In this document: piece by piece, positions 16,427 through 26,352 of the stretch
Layout: each line of letters starts with the position of its first letter
Position numbering within the stretch: the stretch's first letter is position 1
Assembly: GCF_000499785.1 (NCBI RefSeq)
Contig: NZ_HG726025.1
Span: 124,001 to 188,000, forward strand
DNA length: 64,000 nucleotides
Reading direction: 5' to 3'
DNA from: Bacteroides neonati
GTDB lineage: Bacteria > Bacteroidota > Bacteroidia > Bacteroidales > Bacteroidaceae
Made by a program: the position numbers and the translations under genes
The notes under the pieces: generated by a model
What the model saw: only the letters and a program-made list of their open reading frames with translations
Database searches by the model: none
Told to the model about the DNA's origin: nothing

Positions 16427-17797
16427 TTATGATATCAGATCACCAATGGCATCAATATTTTTTTGTATATCATCGTCGGTCAGTGCGTAGTTCACTAAGT
16501 CGCCGGAGAGGTATTTATCGTAAGAAGCCATATCGATCAGTCCATGACCGGAAAGGTTGAAAAGAATCACTCTTTCTTCTCCGGTTTCTTTGCATTCGTT
16601 GGCTTCGCGAATAGCTGCTGCAATGGCATGACACGATTCGGGGGCAGGGATGATACCTTCGGCTTGTGCAAAGAGGCAACCTGCCTCGAACGATTCGATC
16701 TGTTTGATATCGACCGCTTCCATCAGTCCGTCTTTGAGTAGTTGAGATACAATAACGCCTGCACCGTGGTAACGAAGACCACCGGCATGAATATTGGCAG
16801 GAGCAAAGTTATGCCCCAGGGTAAACATGGGCAATAGGGGAGTGTATCCGGCTTCATCACCAAAGTCGTATTGGAACTTGCCACGGGTAAGCTTGGGGCA
16901 AGAATCCGGCTCGGCAGCTACAAAGCGGGTCTTTTTACCTTCGAGCAGGTTGTGGCGCATGAATGGGAAAGAGATACCGCCAAAGTTGGAACCTCCGCCG
17001 AAGCAACCGATCACTACATCGGGATACTCGCCTGCCAACGCCATTTGCTTCTCAGCTTCAAGACCGATGATAGTTTGGTGCAACGTAACATGACTCATGA
17101 CCGAACCAAGGGTGTATTTGCAATTAGGAGTAGTTTGTGCCAACTCGATCGCTTCGGAAATAGCCGTACCCAGAGAACCTTGATAGTTAGGGTGGGCAGT
17201 AAGAATATTTTTTCCTGCACGGGTAGACATCGAAGGAGAAGGGGTGACTTGTGCACCGAACGTTTGCATGATACTACGACGATAGGGTTTCTGCTCGTAG
17301 CTGATCTTTACCTGATAAACGGCTGCTTCGAGACCGAATACTTTGGCTGCATAAGACAGGGCAGTACCCCATTGTCCGGCTCCGGTTTCGGTTGTTACAT
17401 TCTCTACTCCTTCTTTCTTGCAGTAGTAAGCTTGAGGGAGGGCGGAGTTGAGTTTGTGCGAGCCTACGGGGCTGACACTTTCGTTCTTGAAATAGATGTG
17501 TGCCGGTGTGCCGAGTGCTTTCTCCAAACCATAGGCGCGAACCAGAGGGGTACAACGATAGTATTTATACATCTCGCGAACTTCTTCGGGAATCTCGATC
17601 CATTGATCGGTTTGATTCAGCTCCTGGCGGGATAACTCTTCGGCGAATATCGGATATAGGTCTTCGGCTTTCAACGGTTGTTTGGTGCCGGGATGCAACG
17701 GGGGCATAGGCTTGTTAACCATATCGGCTTGTATATTGTACCAATAATGCGGAATTTCTTCTTCGGGTAGCATGTACCTCTTTGTTTTATTACTCAT
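16427..17797 (-). CDS. TrpB-like pyridoxal-phosphate synthase (TrpB2 type)
   Basis: 456 residues. The PLP-lysine is in SPVGSHKLNSAL, the tryptophan synthase beta signature; GCFGGGSNFGG is the phosphate-binding glycine loop, and TETGAGQWG carries the catalytic Glu. The length, the N-terminal extension (EEEIPHYWYNIQADM) and SPVGSHK rather than TGAHK place it with TrpB2, which works without a tight TrpA partner and may salvage indole and serine to tryptophan. No other trp gene is near. The longest frame begins at 17827 but overlaps a perfect -7 promoter element; the ATG at 17797 (MSNKTKRY) fits better. Confidence 0.92.
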   Translation of the reverse strand: MSNKTKRYMLPEEEIPHYWYNIQADMVNKPMPPLHPGTKQPLKAEDLYPIFAEELSRQELNQTDQWIEIPEEVREMYKYYRCTPLVRAYGLEKALGTPAHIYFKNESVSPVGSHKLNSALPQAYYCKKEGVENVTTETGAGQWGTALSYAAKVFGLEAAVYQVKISYEQKPYRRSIMQTFGAQVTPSPSMSTRAGKNILTAHPNYQGSLGTAISEAIELAQTTPNCKYTLGSVMSHVTLHQTIIGLEAEKQMALAGEYPDVVIGCFGGGSNFGGISFPFMRHNLLEGKKTRFVAAEPDSCPKLTRGKFQYDFGDEAGYTPLLPMFTLGHNFAPANIHAGGLRYHGAGVIVSQLLKDGLMEAVDIKQIESFEAGCLFAQAEGIIPAPESCHAIAAAIREANECKETGEERVILFNLSGHGLIDMASYDKYLSGDLVNYALTDDDIQKNIDAIGDLIS

Positions 17798-17824
17798 ACT
17801 AGGATGTTTTGGTGTTTTGGATGC

Positions 17825-17832
17825 CAAAAGTA
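17825..17832 (-). promoter_or_regulatory. Candidate -7 element for the TrpB2 gene
   Basis: Minus strand reads TACTTTTG, a full TAnnTTTG match, about 28 bases upstream of the chosen ATG. Confidence 0.55.
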
Positions 17833-17896
17833 CGTATTATTTTCAATATCCTGATTAATTTGCCTCCAAAGAATCGCTTTTGAACGTTATTTTCAT

Positions 17897-17904
17897 TATG
17901 TTTG
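17897..17904 (+). promoter_or_regulatory. Candidate -7 element for trkHA
   Basis: TATGTTTG is a full TAnnTTTG match. It contains the in-frame ATG at 17898, so that ATG cannot be the start if this promoter is used; it supports the start at 17931. Confidence 0.5.
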
Positions 17905-17930
17905 CAACGAATATAAAAAGGCTTTTTGTG

Positions 17931-19760
17931 ATGAAGCTCTATCATAAACTACTCTTGTATCAAAATAAATTATTGCAACCGTACGTACGGTTGCTTTTTT
18001 GGTTGATAACCGGAATAACATATCTGGCTTCGGTGGCATTGTTGATAGGAGTTGTGTATGAACATGGATTTCCACTTTCATTGGAAGAGGTAAATAGGCT
18101 CAACTCGCTCTATCAGGTAGTGTGGATTATTTTTCTGATCGATGTAACACTGCATGTGCTACTGGAATACAGGAAGGTAAAGAGAAACTATAGAAAATTG
18201 GCATGGACCCTAAGTTGGTTGCTTTACTTAACATTGATTCCGGTCATCTTTAATCGTCCTGAAGAGAATGGGGTGGTGCTACAGATATGGAGCTTTCTGG
18301 ATGGTAAGTTCTATCATATTATTTTGTTGCTGCTGTTTTCATTGTTGAACCTCTCGAACGGATTGGTGAGACTACTGGGAAGGCGTACCAACCCATCCTT
18401 GATTCTGGCGGTAAGCTTTCTGAGTATTATTCTCATTGGAATGGGGCTGTTGATGCTACCGCGATGCACCATTAACGGAATTTCGTGGGTGGATGCTTTG
18501 TTCGTATCGACCAGTGCGGTATGCGTAACCGGATTGACTCCGGTGGATGTATCGACAACCTTTACAACAGGAGGATTGATCATCATCATCTTGCTCATTC
18601 AGATTGGTGGTTTGGGCGTGATGACACTGACTAGCTTTTTTGCGATGTTCTTTATGGGAAATACGTCACTTTATAACCAGTTGGTGGTACGCGATATGGT
18701 GAGTTCTAACTCGTTGAGTTCGCTGCTGTCGACCTTGCTTTATATACTGGGTTTTACATTGGTGATAGAAGGGGTGGGGATGGTAGCTATCTGGTTCAGT
18801 ATTCAAGGTACACTCGGAATGAGCTTTGAAGAAGAACTGGCATTCTCTGCTTTTCACTCTATCTCTGCTTTCTGCAACGCAGGATTCTCTACCTTGACGG
18901 GTAACCTCGGCAATCCGATGGTGATGACAGGACACAACTGGCTGTATATATCAGTTTCTTTTCTAATTATTCTGGGAGGTATCGGATTTCCGATTTTGGT
19001 TAACTTTAAAGATATTGCTCTGTATCATCTGGGACGTGTCTGGAAGTTTATATGCACCCGACGTTTTGGTAGATACCGAAAGCAGCATTTATATAATTTG
19101 AATACCAAGATTGTATTGGTGGTCACTTTCTTATTGCTATTGGTGGGTACACTGGCTATTGCTGTTTTTGAGTGGAACGCCTCATTTGCAGGAATGCCCG
19201 TAGTGGATAAGTGGACACATGCTTTCTTTAATGCCGCTTGTCCGAGAACAGCAGGATTTAATAGTATTGAACTGACTACGTTTGGTGTGCAGACAATTCT
19301 GGTATATATGTTATTGATGTGGATCGGTGGTGCGGCACAATCTACAGCAGGCGGTATTAAAGTCAATGCTTTTGCAGTAATGGTGCTTAACCTGAGAGCC
19401 ATCTTGTTAGGCTCCGACCGGGTCGAAGTATTCGGACGTGAGTTGTCGCACGACTCTATCCGTCGTTCTAACGCAACAGCCGTACTGTCGTTGGTGCTAC
19501 TTTTCTGTTTTATTTTCACGTTAAGTATATGGGAACCGGATATTTCATTGTTGGCACTTACGTTTGAATGTATATCGGCATTGAGTACCGTCGGATCTAG
19601 TTTAAACACAACCGCCTTGCTCGGTGATGATAGCAAGCTGTTGGTCTCTGCCTTGATGTTTATAGGCAGAGTCGGATTGATAACACTGGTAATGGGTATT
19701 GTGAAACAGAAAAAGCATCTCAAATATCATTACCCGAGCGATAATATTATAATTAACTAA
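17931..19760 (+). CDS. TrkH/KtrB-family potassium uptake channel subunit
   Basis: 609 residues, a polytopic membrane protein forming the K+ pore. All four selectivity-filter loops are visible with their glycine: STSAVCVTGL, AFCNAGFST, ACPRTAGF and ALSTVGSS. Each is preceded and followed by hydrophobic helices, giving the four M1-P-M2 repeats; an extra N-terminal hydrophobic region of ~150 residues is common in Bacteroidetes members. Starts at 17880 (TTG) and 17898 (ATG) are in frame but fall at or before the likely promoter. The RCK regulatory subunit is encoded 14 bases downstream. Confidence 0.93.
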   Translation: MKLYHKLLLYQNKLLQPYVRLLFWLITGITYLASVALLIGVVYEHGFPLSLEEVNRLNSLYQVVWIIFLIDVTLHVLLEYRKVKRNYRKLAWTLSWLLYLTLIPVIFNRPEENGVVLQIWSFLDGKFYHIILLLLFSLLNLSNGLVRLLGRRTNPSLILAVSFLSIILIGMGLLMLPRCTINGISWVDALFVSTSAVCVTGLTPVDVSTTFTTGGLIIIILLIQIGGLGVMTLTSFFAMFFMGNTSLYNQLVVRDMVSSNSLSSLLSTLLYILGFTLVIEGVGMVAIWFSIQGTLGMSFEEELAFSAFHSISAFCNAGFSTLTGNLGNPMVMTGHNWLYISVSFLIILGGIGFPILVNFKDIALYHLGRVWKFICTRRFGRYRKQHLYNLNTKIVLVVTFLLLLVGTLAIAVFEWNASFAGMPVVDKWTHAFFNAACPRTAGFNSIELTTFGVQTILVYMLLMWIGGAAQSTAGGIKVNAFAVMVLNLRAILLGSDRVEVFGRELSHDSIRRSNATAVLSLVLLFCFIFTLSIWEPDISLLALTFECISALSTVGSSLNTTALLGDDSKLLVSALMFIGRVGLITLVMGIVKQKKHLKYHYPSDNIIIN

Positions 19761-19774
19761 TTAGTCAATTTCTT

Positions 19775-20461
19775 ATGAAGTATATCATCATTGGTTTAGG
19801 AAACTATGGACATGTGTTGGCCGAAGAATTGGCTACACTGGGACACGAGATCATTGGAGCCGATAATATAGAAAGTAGAGTCGATAGTATTAAAGATAAG
19901 ATAGCTACGGCTTTTGTTATTGATGCGACAGATGAACAATCGCTTTCGGTATTGCCTCTCAATACAGTCGATGTGGTGATTGTGGCCATTGGCGAAAACT
20001 TTGGTGCATCCATCCGGGTGGTTGCATTGTTAAAACAGAAGAAGGTGAAACATATCTATGCACGTGCCATTGACCTGGTTCATAAATCGGTACTCGAGGC
20101 CTTTAGCCTGGATAAGATATTGACCCCCGAAGAAGATGCTGCAAGAAGTTTGGTACAGTTGCTTGATTTTGGAACACAGATCGAAGCGTTCCGTATTGAT
20201 ACGGAGTATTATGTGATGAAGTTTCAGGTGCCTCGTAAGTTTGTAGGGTATTACGTAAACGAATTAAACCTGGATAAGGAGTTTCAGCTAAAACTGATCG
20301 GGTTTAAGCGTGCCAATAAAGTGGAGAACTGTGTAGGTATATCAATCGTAGAAGGAACCATTGCAAATGAACTTCCTGATAATGAAAGAATCATTGAAAA
20401 AGATGTACTAATCTGTTATGGTAAATATCGAAATTTTCAGAAATTTTGGAGAGCATTGTAG
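19775..20461 (+). CDS. TrkA/KtrA-family regulatory subunit of K+ uptake
   Basis: 228 residues, cytoplasmic. The RCK_N Rossmann domain opens with IIIGLGNYGHVLAEELA (GxGxxG nucleotide-binding loop) and continues with DATDEQSLSVL and VVIVAIGENF; a RCK_C domain occupies ~135-220. It gates the TrkH-type pore encoded just upstream in response to adenine nucleotides, and in many Firmicutes homologues to c-di-AMP. Operon with trkH (14-base gap). Confidence 0.93.
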   Translation: MKYIIIGLGNYGHVLAEELATLGHEIIGADNIESRVDSIKDKIATAFVIDATDEQSLSVLPLNTVDVVIVAIGENFGASIRVVALLKQKKVKHIYARAIDLVHKSVLEAFSLDKILTPEEDAARSLVQLLDFGTQIEAFRIDTEYYVMKFQVPRKFVGYYVNELNLDKEFQLKLIGFKRANKVENCVGISIVEGTIANELPDNERIIEKDVLICYGKYRNFQKFWRAL

Positions 20462-20472
20462 CTTATTATTGT

Positions 20473-20480
20473 TACTTTTG
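20473..20480 (+). promoter_or_regulatory. Candidate -7 element for the PAS histidine kinase
   Basis: TACTTTTG matches TAnnTTTG fully, starting 12 bases after the TrkA stop; leader to the kinase ATG about 37 bases. The nearest -33-like TTTTG is 24 bases away, longer than usual. Confidence 0.4.
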
Positions 20481-20523
20481 TATGTGTTTTGAACATTAGA
20501 AACGGTTAATACAAAATAAAACA

Positions 20524-22545
20524 ATGAAAATGATAAGCCAGCTATTAAGTGATAGACACTTAAATATAGCTCAAGAATTTTATGAAGTTTATCGGGTTAG
20601 TATATTTGCTTTTGTAGCGTTTGTTTTTGCTTTAGTTATTATTGTTTGCCTATATATTTATTCTCTTCATCGTTCACGTAAGTATAAAGAACGAGAGGAG
20701 GAGTTATTGCAATTTAACAACCGTATTCTCAAAACATTAAAAGAACCTGTATGCTTTGTTGGTGCGGATGGAATTATTCAAAAGATACTTAATGCGGAAG
20801 ATCCGCTCTTTTTGGGTATACCGAGTAGAGAACTTGAAGGAATGTCTGTGAAGGCATTTATTAGCGATGAGCAGGAACAAGAATATCAGATGCAGATGAT
20901 TCGGGATACGTTTCATACAAAAGAGTCTCATCAAGCAAAAGTGCAGATTCAGAGTTTATTTGAAGAAGACTATTATGTAATGGTTCGCATGGAGTATTTC
21001 GATGATAAACGTATACTTTGTACATTACATAATATAACAGAACTCGAGAGCGAGAGACTTCGCAGTGAGCAACTACATCAATACTTTGAGTCGATTCTCA
21101 ATAACTTGCCTGTAGCCGTGACAGTGAAAAGTGTCGAAAATGATCTGAACTATGTATTTTGGAATAAGAAAGCGTATGAAATGCTTCGACCCGACCAAAA
21201 TAGTATCGCCCGGAAGAACCACTTTGATCTGTTCGACAAAGAAGTTGCCAATCAGTTGAATGCACAGGATGAAAAGGTAATAAAGAGTAAGAATACGTAT
21301 GCCGGTGTTCAGAAATGCCATTTACATGATAAATATGACCATTTTCTGCAGGTGAACAAGGTTATGTTGCCTTATGAAAACGGTAATCATATTGTAAGTG
21401 CGATTGTCGATATTACCGAAATTCATGAAAAACGTGAACAGCTGGCTCTACTTAATTATAAATACGGCCTGATGATTAAAGCGGTAAAATTGATCCCTTG
21501 GACTTATGATATCCGTGCCGGGCGCTTCGAATATGATCTTAGTGCCGTGTTTCCCAAAAATCTTCAGCCATATAATGTTAATACCTATTCGCTCGATGGA
21601 ATACGTTCGTTGGTTCATCCCGACGATAAGCAGTTGACAAATCGAATCATTGATGAGGTAATGGCGGGTGCTACACAACGGCTGGAGTTTGAATACCGTG
21701 CTGTAGCATACGATGATACTGATAATTATCGGTGGACAAAATCATTTGTCACCATAGGTAAACGTGATGAAACAGGTGCACCACTTCTCGTTGTCGGTGC
21801 TTCACTGGATATCCATGAAAGTAAAATGATGGAGCAAGCTTTGCGTGAGGCAAAAGAAAAGGCCGAAGAGGCAAATCGCCTGAAGACTTCATTCTTGGCC
21901 AATATGAGCCATGAGATACGAACACCGCTGAATGCCATCATCGGATTCTCAGGTATTCTTGCCGATACCGAAGATGCTACGGAAAGAAAAGAATACATCG
22001 AGATTATTGAATATAATAATGGTATATTGCTACAACTCATTAATGATGTTCTCGATTTGGCGAAGATTGAAGCCGGTATCTTTGAATGTTCATTCGAAAA
22101 GATTGATTTAAATTATTTAATTGAGGGTATTTATCAAACAGCTTGTCTGCGTATGAAAAACCCATTGGTGCAATTAATCATTGATGAATATCCTACTATT
22201 GATGGATTGTTTAGTGATTACTATAGACTGACACAAGTAATCACTAATTTTATAAATAATGCCATTAAATTCACGGAGCAAGGAGAAATACATATAGGTT
22301 GTAAAGTACAAGAAGAGGATAAACTCTATTTTTATGTAAAGGATACCGGTTGTGGATTATCTGCGGATCAATGTGAACGGGTATTCGACCGATTTGTTAA
22401 ATTTCATCCCTTTGTTCAAGGCACCGGATTAGGGCTGGCTATTTGCCAAATGATAGTAGAAAAGCTTGGTGGAACCATTGGCGTACGCTCTGATAAATCT
22501 GTTGGTTCAGAGTTTTGGTTTACAATTCCTTATGCCTTGAAATAA
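20524..22545 (+). CDS. Membrane-anchored PAS-domain sensor histidine kinase
   Basis: 673 residues. One hydrophobic segment (~24-50) anchors it; PAS-like regions follow (~70-170, ~185-305, and a PAS fold with PAC-type tail ~310-440, including YRWTKSFVTIGKRDETG). The kinase core has the H-box FLANMSHEIRTPLNAIIGF (~460), N-box NFINNAIKFTEQG, G1 VKDTGCGLS and G2 GTGLGLAICQMIVEK. There is no receiver domain, and no response regulator is encoded in the window, so its partner is elsewhere. It lies directly upstream of the fimbrial gene cluster in the same direction (126-base gap), which is suggestive but not proof that it controls fimbriae. Confidence 0.92.
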   Translation: MKMISQLLSDRHLNIAQEFYEVYRVSIFAFVAFVFALVIIVCLYIYSLHRSRKYKEREEELLQFNNRILKTLKEPVCFVGADGIIQKILNAEDPLFLGIPSRELEGMSVKAFISDEQEQEYQMQMIRDTFHTKESHQAKVQIQSLFEEDYYVMVRMEYFDDKRILCTLHNITELESERLRSEQLHQYFESILNNLPVAVTVKSVENDLNYVFWNKKAYEMLRPDQNSIARKNHFDLFDKEVANQLNAQDEKVIKSKNTYAGVQKCHLHDKYDHFLQVNKVMLPYENGNHIVSAIVDITEIHEKREQLALLNYKYGLMIKAVKLIPWTYDIRAGRFEYDLSAVFPKNLQPYNVNTYSLDGIRSLVHPDDKQLTNRIIDEVMAGATQRLEFEYRAVAYDDTDNYRWTKSFVTIGKRDETGAPLLVVGASLDIHESKMMEQALREAKEKAEEANRLKTSFLANMSHEIRTPLNAIIGFSGILADTEDATERKEYIEIIEYNNGILLQLINDVLDLAKIEAGIFECSFEKIDLNYLIEGIYQTACLRMKNPLVQLIIDEYPTIDGLFSDYYRLTQVITNFINNAIKFTEQGEIHIGCKVQEEDKLYFYVKDTGCGLSADQCERVFDRFVKFHPFVQGTGLGLAICQMIVEKLGGTIGVRSDKSVGSEFWFTIPYALK

Positions 22546-22671
22546 TATTTATTGGAGACCTTGTGATTTAACACTTTTTCTTAAACTTTTTATAGTTGTA
22601 ATCGTTTCGTATCTACACGGTGTATCAGTTACCCCGGTCATAGATTATTTATAATTAAAAACCTTACGATT

Positions 22672-23901
22672 ATGAAACGAAAAGTGTATTATCTTCTTGC
22701 CTTTACAGCTTTGAGTTTGATGGCATGTACAAATGATGATGAGCCAGCAACGGTGGACACTGCGACACCAAAGACTATTCAACTAACCTTGTCGGGGCCT
22801 ACTAGCGCAACTACAAAAGCTGCTCCAAGTAATCCTGTAGACATTATTGCAGACCAAACACCGGGGGTAGTAACAAGTGTAGATATTTATATTACCGATG
22901 CTTCGAATATTATTCTTCGTGCTGCCCGTATAGCCAATCCAAGCGATCAATGGACGAAGCTAACCTCAACAGATGGTCTTAAATTCCTCAACGTACCGCA
23001 AACTTCCAGTAGAGTGTATGTTTTTGGTAATCTGGGTGCTGCAAGTTTAGCTGACGAGGGTACTAATATTTCTACTGTTGCGCTAACCAAGACGTTGGCA
23101 CAGCAGCAAGGAGTATCCTCTTTGCTTTACCTTGGTGATGATCAGGATATTACTCCACTAATTCCCGAGCCAACTCCTCCCGATGAAACAGTAGGACAAA
23201 CATATGCTGCTCATGTGGATCTTAGACCAATCGTATCACGTTTTCAAATAACCAAGATTGCGTTTGCAAATACCGGAAATGAGACTGTTACTAAAACAAT
23301 TGGTACGGCACAGGTAAGTGCAACCGTTGCTTGGACCGGATTCTCCGGTCAGGTAGATGGTATTTATATGAATAACTTCTATAATTCAAATACCAATCGT
23401 GCTCCTTCTGATTTAAAAGCAAATGTGACTGCTGTTTCTAATATCGTAGGTGGTACCTGGGTGTTCACAGGTGATGATTTTGCTGAGATAGCCAGTTACA
23501 GTAACTATAATACTGGTGCTTATGTGGCTCTTCCTTTGCCAACATCAGGTAAGTGTTATGCATTTAATTTCTTCCCCGAAAGCTTGAGCTCTTCCCCGAA
23601 GTTACATTTGCGTTTATCTGATTTGGCTTATACCGGTCTTACCTCTACCGATCAGAATGTATTTAACCCCAGTTTGGTTACAGGAACAACCGGACCGAAA
23701 TATCTCAATATAACCGGCTTTACTACCGATGGTACAACTCCGGTTACCTTTGCCGCCAATAAATTATATAATCTTGAGATTCTTATTAAACCATATTTTC
23801 TGCAAGACGATATAACGCATATACAATACAACGTTATATGTACTGTAACAGTGGAACCATGGTCGGCTGTGACTTTGATCCCCACATTCGAACCTAACTA
23901 A
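22672..23901 (+). CDS. Major fimbrial subunit-like lipoprotein (FimA/Mfa1-type, type V pilin)
   Basis: 409 residues with a lipobox LSLMAC (Cys ~19). The rest is beta-rich, with a conserved type V pilin layout: N-terminal strand (IQLTLSGPT), a central hinge region, and a C-terminal domain ending in YNVICTVTVEPWSAVTLIP, the 'xxPW' ending of fimbrillins. In P. gingivalis these proteins are exported as lipoproteins, cleaved after an Arg/Lys in the N-terminal domain and polymerised by strand exchange; a Lys in ATTKAAPS is the likely cleavage position here. It is first in a five-gene cluster and is separated from the accessory genes by a terminator-like hairpin, as expected when the major subunit is needed in excess. 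Confidence 0.8.
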   Translation: MKRKVYYLLAFTALSLMACTNDDEPATVDTATPKTIQLTLSGPTSATTKAAPSNPVDIIADQTPGVVTSVDIYITDASNIILRAARIANPSDQWTKLTSTDGLKFLNVPQTSSRVYVFGNLGAASLADEGTNISTVALTKTLAQQQGVSSLLYLGDDQDITPLIPEPTPPDETVGQTYAAHVDLRPIVSRFQITKIAFANTGNETVTKTIGTAQVSATVAWTGFSGQVDGIYMNNFYNSNTNRAPSDLKANVTAVSNIVGGTWVFTGDDFAEIASYSNYNTGAYVALPLPTSGKCYAFNFFPESLSSSPKLHLRLSDLAYTGLTSTDQNVFNPSLVTGTTGPKYLNITGFTTDGTTPVTFAANKLYNLEILIKPYFLQDDITHIQYNVICTVTVEPWSAVTLIPTFEPN

Positions 23902-23911
23902 CCTATGCCTT

Positions 23912-23950
23912 ACTAAGGCCTTGCAGTTGTGTGAGGCCTTAGTTTCTCTG
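23912..23950 (+). terminator. Terminator/attenuator between major pilin and accessory fimbrial genes
   Basis: A perfect 10-bp stem (ACTAAGGCCT / AGGCCTTAGT) with TTTCTCTGTTTG following. Readthrough would give lower expression of the four downstream genes. Confidence 0.75.
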
Positions 23951-23991
23951 TTTGTATATTTTGTCACTGTTTTTATTTAAACCTTTTAGCC

Positions 23992-24897
23992 ATGAACCCT
24001 AAAAAACTGTTGATATTGCTACCTTTTATCGTCTTGTTTGTAGGTTGTATCAAAGATGATGCAGATGACGATACGTGTCCGACTTCCTCAACGCTCTATT
24101 TTAGTTATACGGGCGACGGGCTTACCGAATTGTTTCCTGCGAAAATGTCCAATGTTTGGCTATATGTATTTAACACAGACGATGTACTTGTAACAAAGCT
24201 GTCTATTGATCGCACACAACTTTCTGCTTATCAGGGTACTAAACTCACCCTTCCTCAAGGTCAATATCATGTGGTTTGTTGGGGAAATACATTTAGCAAG
24301 ACGACTGATAAAAATACGATGGCTCGCCTTACTGCGGAATTATCTAACCCCGATTACGAAGGGGGAAGCACTGTTACAACAAATGATTCGCTTTATTATG
24401 CCTATCGTTTGCTCACTGTACCTCCTGTACCTGTAAAAAACGATACCATACATTTTCAAGGTGCTCATATAAAATTCAGGGTATTCTTGCATGGTGCTTA
24501 TTCATCTGCTACGTCAACTCGCAGCAATCCGAGTGCTTATTATATTCGTATTAATCAACTACCTCCTACCTACAACTTTGCGTTGCAAAGCTTGAAGTTG
24601 CCCATTGCTTATAAGCCTGTTGGAGTTGAAGAAACTGAGGTTGGTACTTCCAAACCTGTATTTGTTTATCGCTTCAATACATTACGTATTGCGGATGATA
24701 ATCCTGTAACCATAGATATCATTGATGTGCAAACAGAACAGATTGTTCACACATTATCCCTTAAAGACTATATGGCTCTTTATGGTATTCATGTAAATGG
24801 AATCAATGAAGCCATCATTAATGTACATTTTGTAATAAGTAGTATAGGTATTACTGTACTGCCGTGGCAAGATGAAAATATTCACCCCGAAGTATAG
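23992..24897 (+). CDS. FimB/Mfa2-family fimbrial anchor lipoprotein
   Basis: 301 residues. Lipobox LFVGC followed by an acidic start (IKDDADDDTC) is characteristic of Mfa2/FimB proteins, which retain the fimbria at the outer membrane and limit its length. The N-terminal domain carries the typical NVWLYVFNTDDVLVTK strand pair and LPQGQYHVVCWGN; the C-terminal half ends IGITVLPWQD. It is immediately downstream of the major subunit, the conserved gene order. Confidence 0.82.
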   Translation: MNPKKLLILLPFIVLFVGCIKDDADDDTCPTSSTLYFSYTGDGLTELFPAKMSNVWLYVFNTDDVLVTKLSIDRTQLSAYQGTKLTLPQGQYHVVCWGNTFSKTTDKNTMARLTAELSNPDYEGGSTVTTNDSLYYAYRLLTVPPVPVKNDTIHFQGAHIKFRVFLHGAYSSATSTRSNPSAYYIRINQLPPTYNFALQSLKLPIAYKPVGVEETEVGTSKPVFVYRFNTLRIADDNPVTIDIIDVQTEQIVHTLSLKDYMALYGIHVNGINEAIINVHFVISSIGITVLPWQDENIHPEV

Positions 24898-24903
24898 AGC
24901 CTT

Positions 24904-26352
24904 ATGAAATCAATATATTCTATCGCTTTTCTATTGAGTGCAGTACTTGTCATTCTTGGCTTTTCTTCCTGTTCGGATGAACCTGAATTAGCCAAATCAG
25001 ATGCTCCTATTCATGTTAATTTGGGCATCAGTACCCGCTCTACATCTCCGGATCCGGCAAGTCAAGGGAGTGATGATACCTTTAAAAGTTTGGCTGTTTT
25101 TGTCTATAATGCAGCCGATGTAGTAGGTGCTCCTCCTGAGAAGCAGTTTTTATCAACCTCTTTTGTGCCTGCCGATCTTAATGCATGGTCTTATTCTTTT
25201 CAGTTTGAAGCCCAAGGCACGCGGATATTTTACGTGATAGCCAATTACGATGGATCGGTATTGAAGCGTACCGACGGTACGGTTGTTACACTGTCGCCGA
25301 CAACGCCCCGTAATGTGCTTGATGATCTTGTTGTTGAAAATGCTTCAGGTTTTATTTCAAATCAGTTGTTGATGGTGGGAAAGCAAGAAATTACGCTGAC
25401 TACTGCCGACCGCGATGTTAGCATAAGTATTCCATTACGTCGCTTGCAAGCCAGAATAGATGTTTATGTGACTCGTGCGCCCAATTTGGAGAATACTTTA
25501 TTAACCGTTCAATCGGTTCAACTCATCGGGCAAGTATTGAACTCTGAAGTGAAGTTTACCTATGACCCCGTAACAGCTTCTATGTTAGCATCGCCTAACT
25601 TGGCTACTCCTACAGTGGTTGCTGCTTCTGATGATGTACCTGTTTACGATCCCGGTGCTACGCTTGATGCTGCTTCTGCAAAAGCTATTTTTTATAGCTA
25701 TCAGAATTTAGTTTCTCCGATCACTACCATACAATTGAAAGTCAATGTACTGATAGGTAGTACTCCTCATACTTATACAGCTACATTAGCCAGCCCAACC
25801 TCTACGCCACCCAAGCAGAGCTTGATGCAAAATACCGTTTATAAAGTAGTGGCGATTCTGAATCAAGAGGTTGATATCAAATTAAATTTAACTCCACAAC
25901 CGTGGGACAAAAGTGATATCAATTATAGGCGTCCTATTACTACATCCGACTTCACTTTTGGAGCATGGGGAACCTCTTGGGGCGGACTCAATGCTAAGAC
26001 AATGAATACCAATATAGGTGGACTGGAAGATGCCGCATTCAGCTTTGAACTCAAGGCACCCGAAGGAGCTAATTGGGTAGCCACATTGACCAACGGGCTG
26101 GAATTTGAATTTGCCAGTACTACCTCCGGTATCAATGTTACAGGTGTTACCTCGGGAGTAGCTCGAGCAGGGATACCTTATCTGATTGTGGTAAGAGCCA
26201 GTAAACGCTGGGTAGGTTTGACCCATGATACAGAACTGTATGTAACTGTCGAAGGTGTTGAAATTCCGATTAACCCTGTCGAAGGTAGCGGATTTCATTA
26301 TCCGGGAACAGCCACACGCATTAAGATTACGCAAGTTGCATCCTATAATTAA
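24904..26352 (+). CDS. Fimbrial accessory lipoprotein
   Basis: 482 residues with lipobox FSSC (Cys ~23). The N-terminal half resembles other fimbrillin-superfamily proteins: VNLGISTRS (Arg at a likely processing position), FKSLAVFVYN, and TRIFYVIANYDG. The second half (~330-482) is a separate beta-rich domain containing LNLTPQPWDKSD at the junction, where fimbrillins normally end, so this looks like a pilin fold with an extra C-terminal module. It is 6 bases after the anchor gene and abuts the next gene. Probably an accessory or tip-proximal subunit; specific role unknown. Confidence 0.7.
   Translation: MKSIYSIAFLLSAVLVILGFSSCSDEPELAKSDAPIHVNLGISTRSTSPDPASQGSDDTFKSLAVFVYNAADVVGAPPEKQFLSTSFVPADLNAWSYSFQFEAQGTRIFYVIANYDGSVLKRTDGTVVTLSPTTPRNVLDDLVVENASGFISNQLLMVGKQEITLTTADRDVSISIPLRRLQARIDVYVTRAPNLENTLLTVQSVQLIGQVLNSEVKFTYDPVTASMLASPNLATPTVVAASDDVPVYDPGATLDAASAKAIFYSYQNLVSPITTIQLKVNVLIGSTPHTYTATLASPTSTPPKQSLMQNTVYKVVAILNQEVDIKLNLTPQPWDKSDINYRRPITTSDFTFGAWGTSWGGLNAKTMNTNIGGLEDAAFSFELKAPEGANWVATLTNGLEFEFASTTSGINVTGVTSGVARAGIPYLIVVRASKRWVGLTHDTELYVTVEGVEIPINPVEGSGFHYPGTATRIKITQVASYN

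Noticed and set aside
16427..17797. Tryptophan biosynthesis operon
   Set aside because: No trpA, trpC, trpD, trpE or trpF neighbours; the TrpB2-type sequence stands alone.
22546..22671. Invertible promoter for the fimbrial cluster
   Set aside because: No pair of long inverted repeats surrounds this interval; only one short palindrome is visible, so phase variation is not supported.
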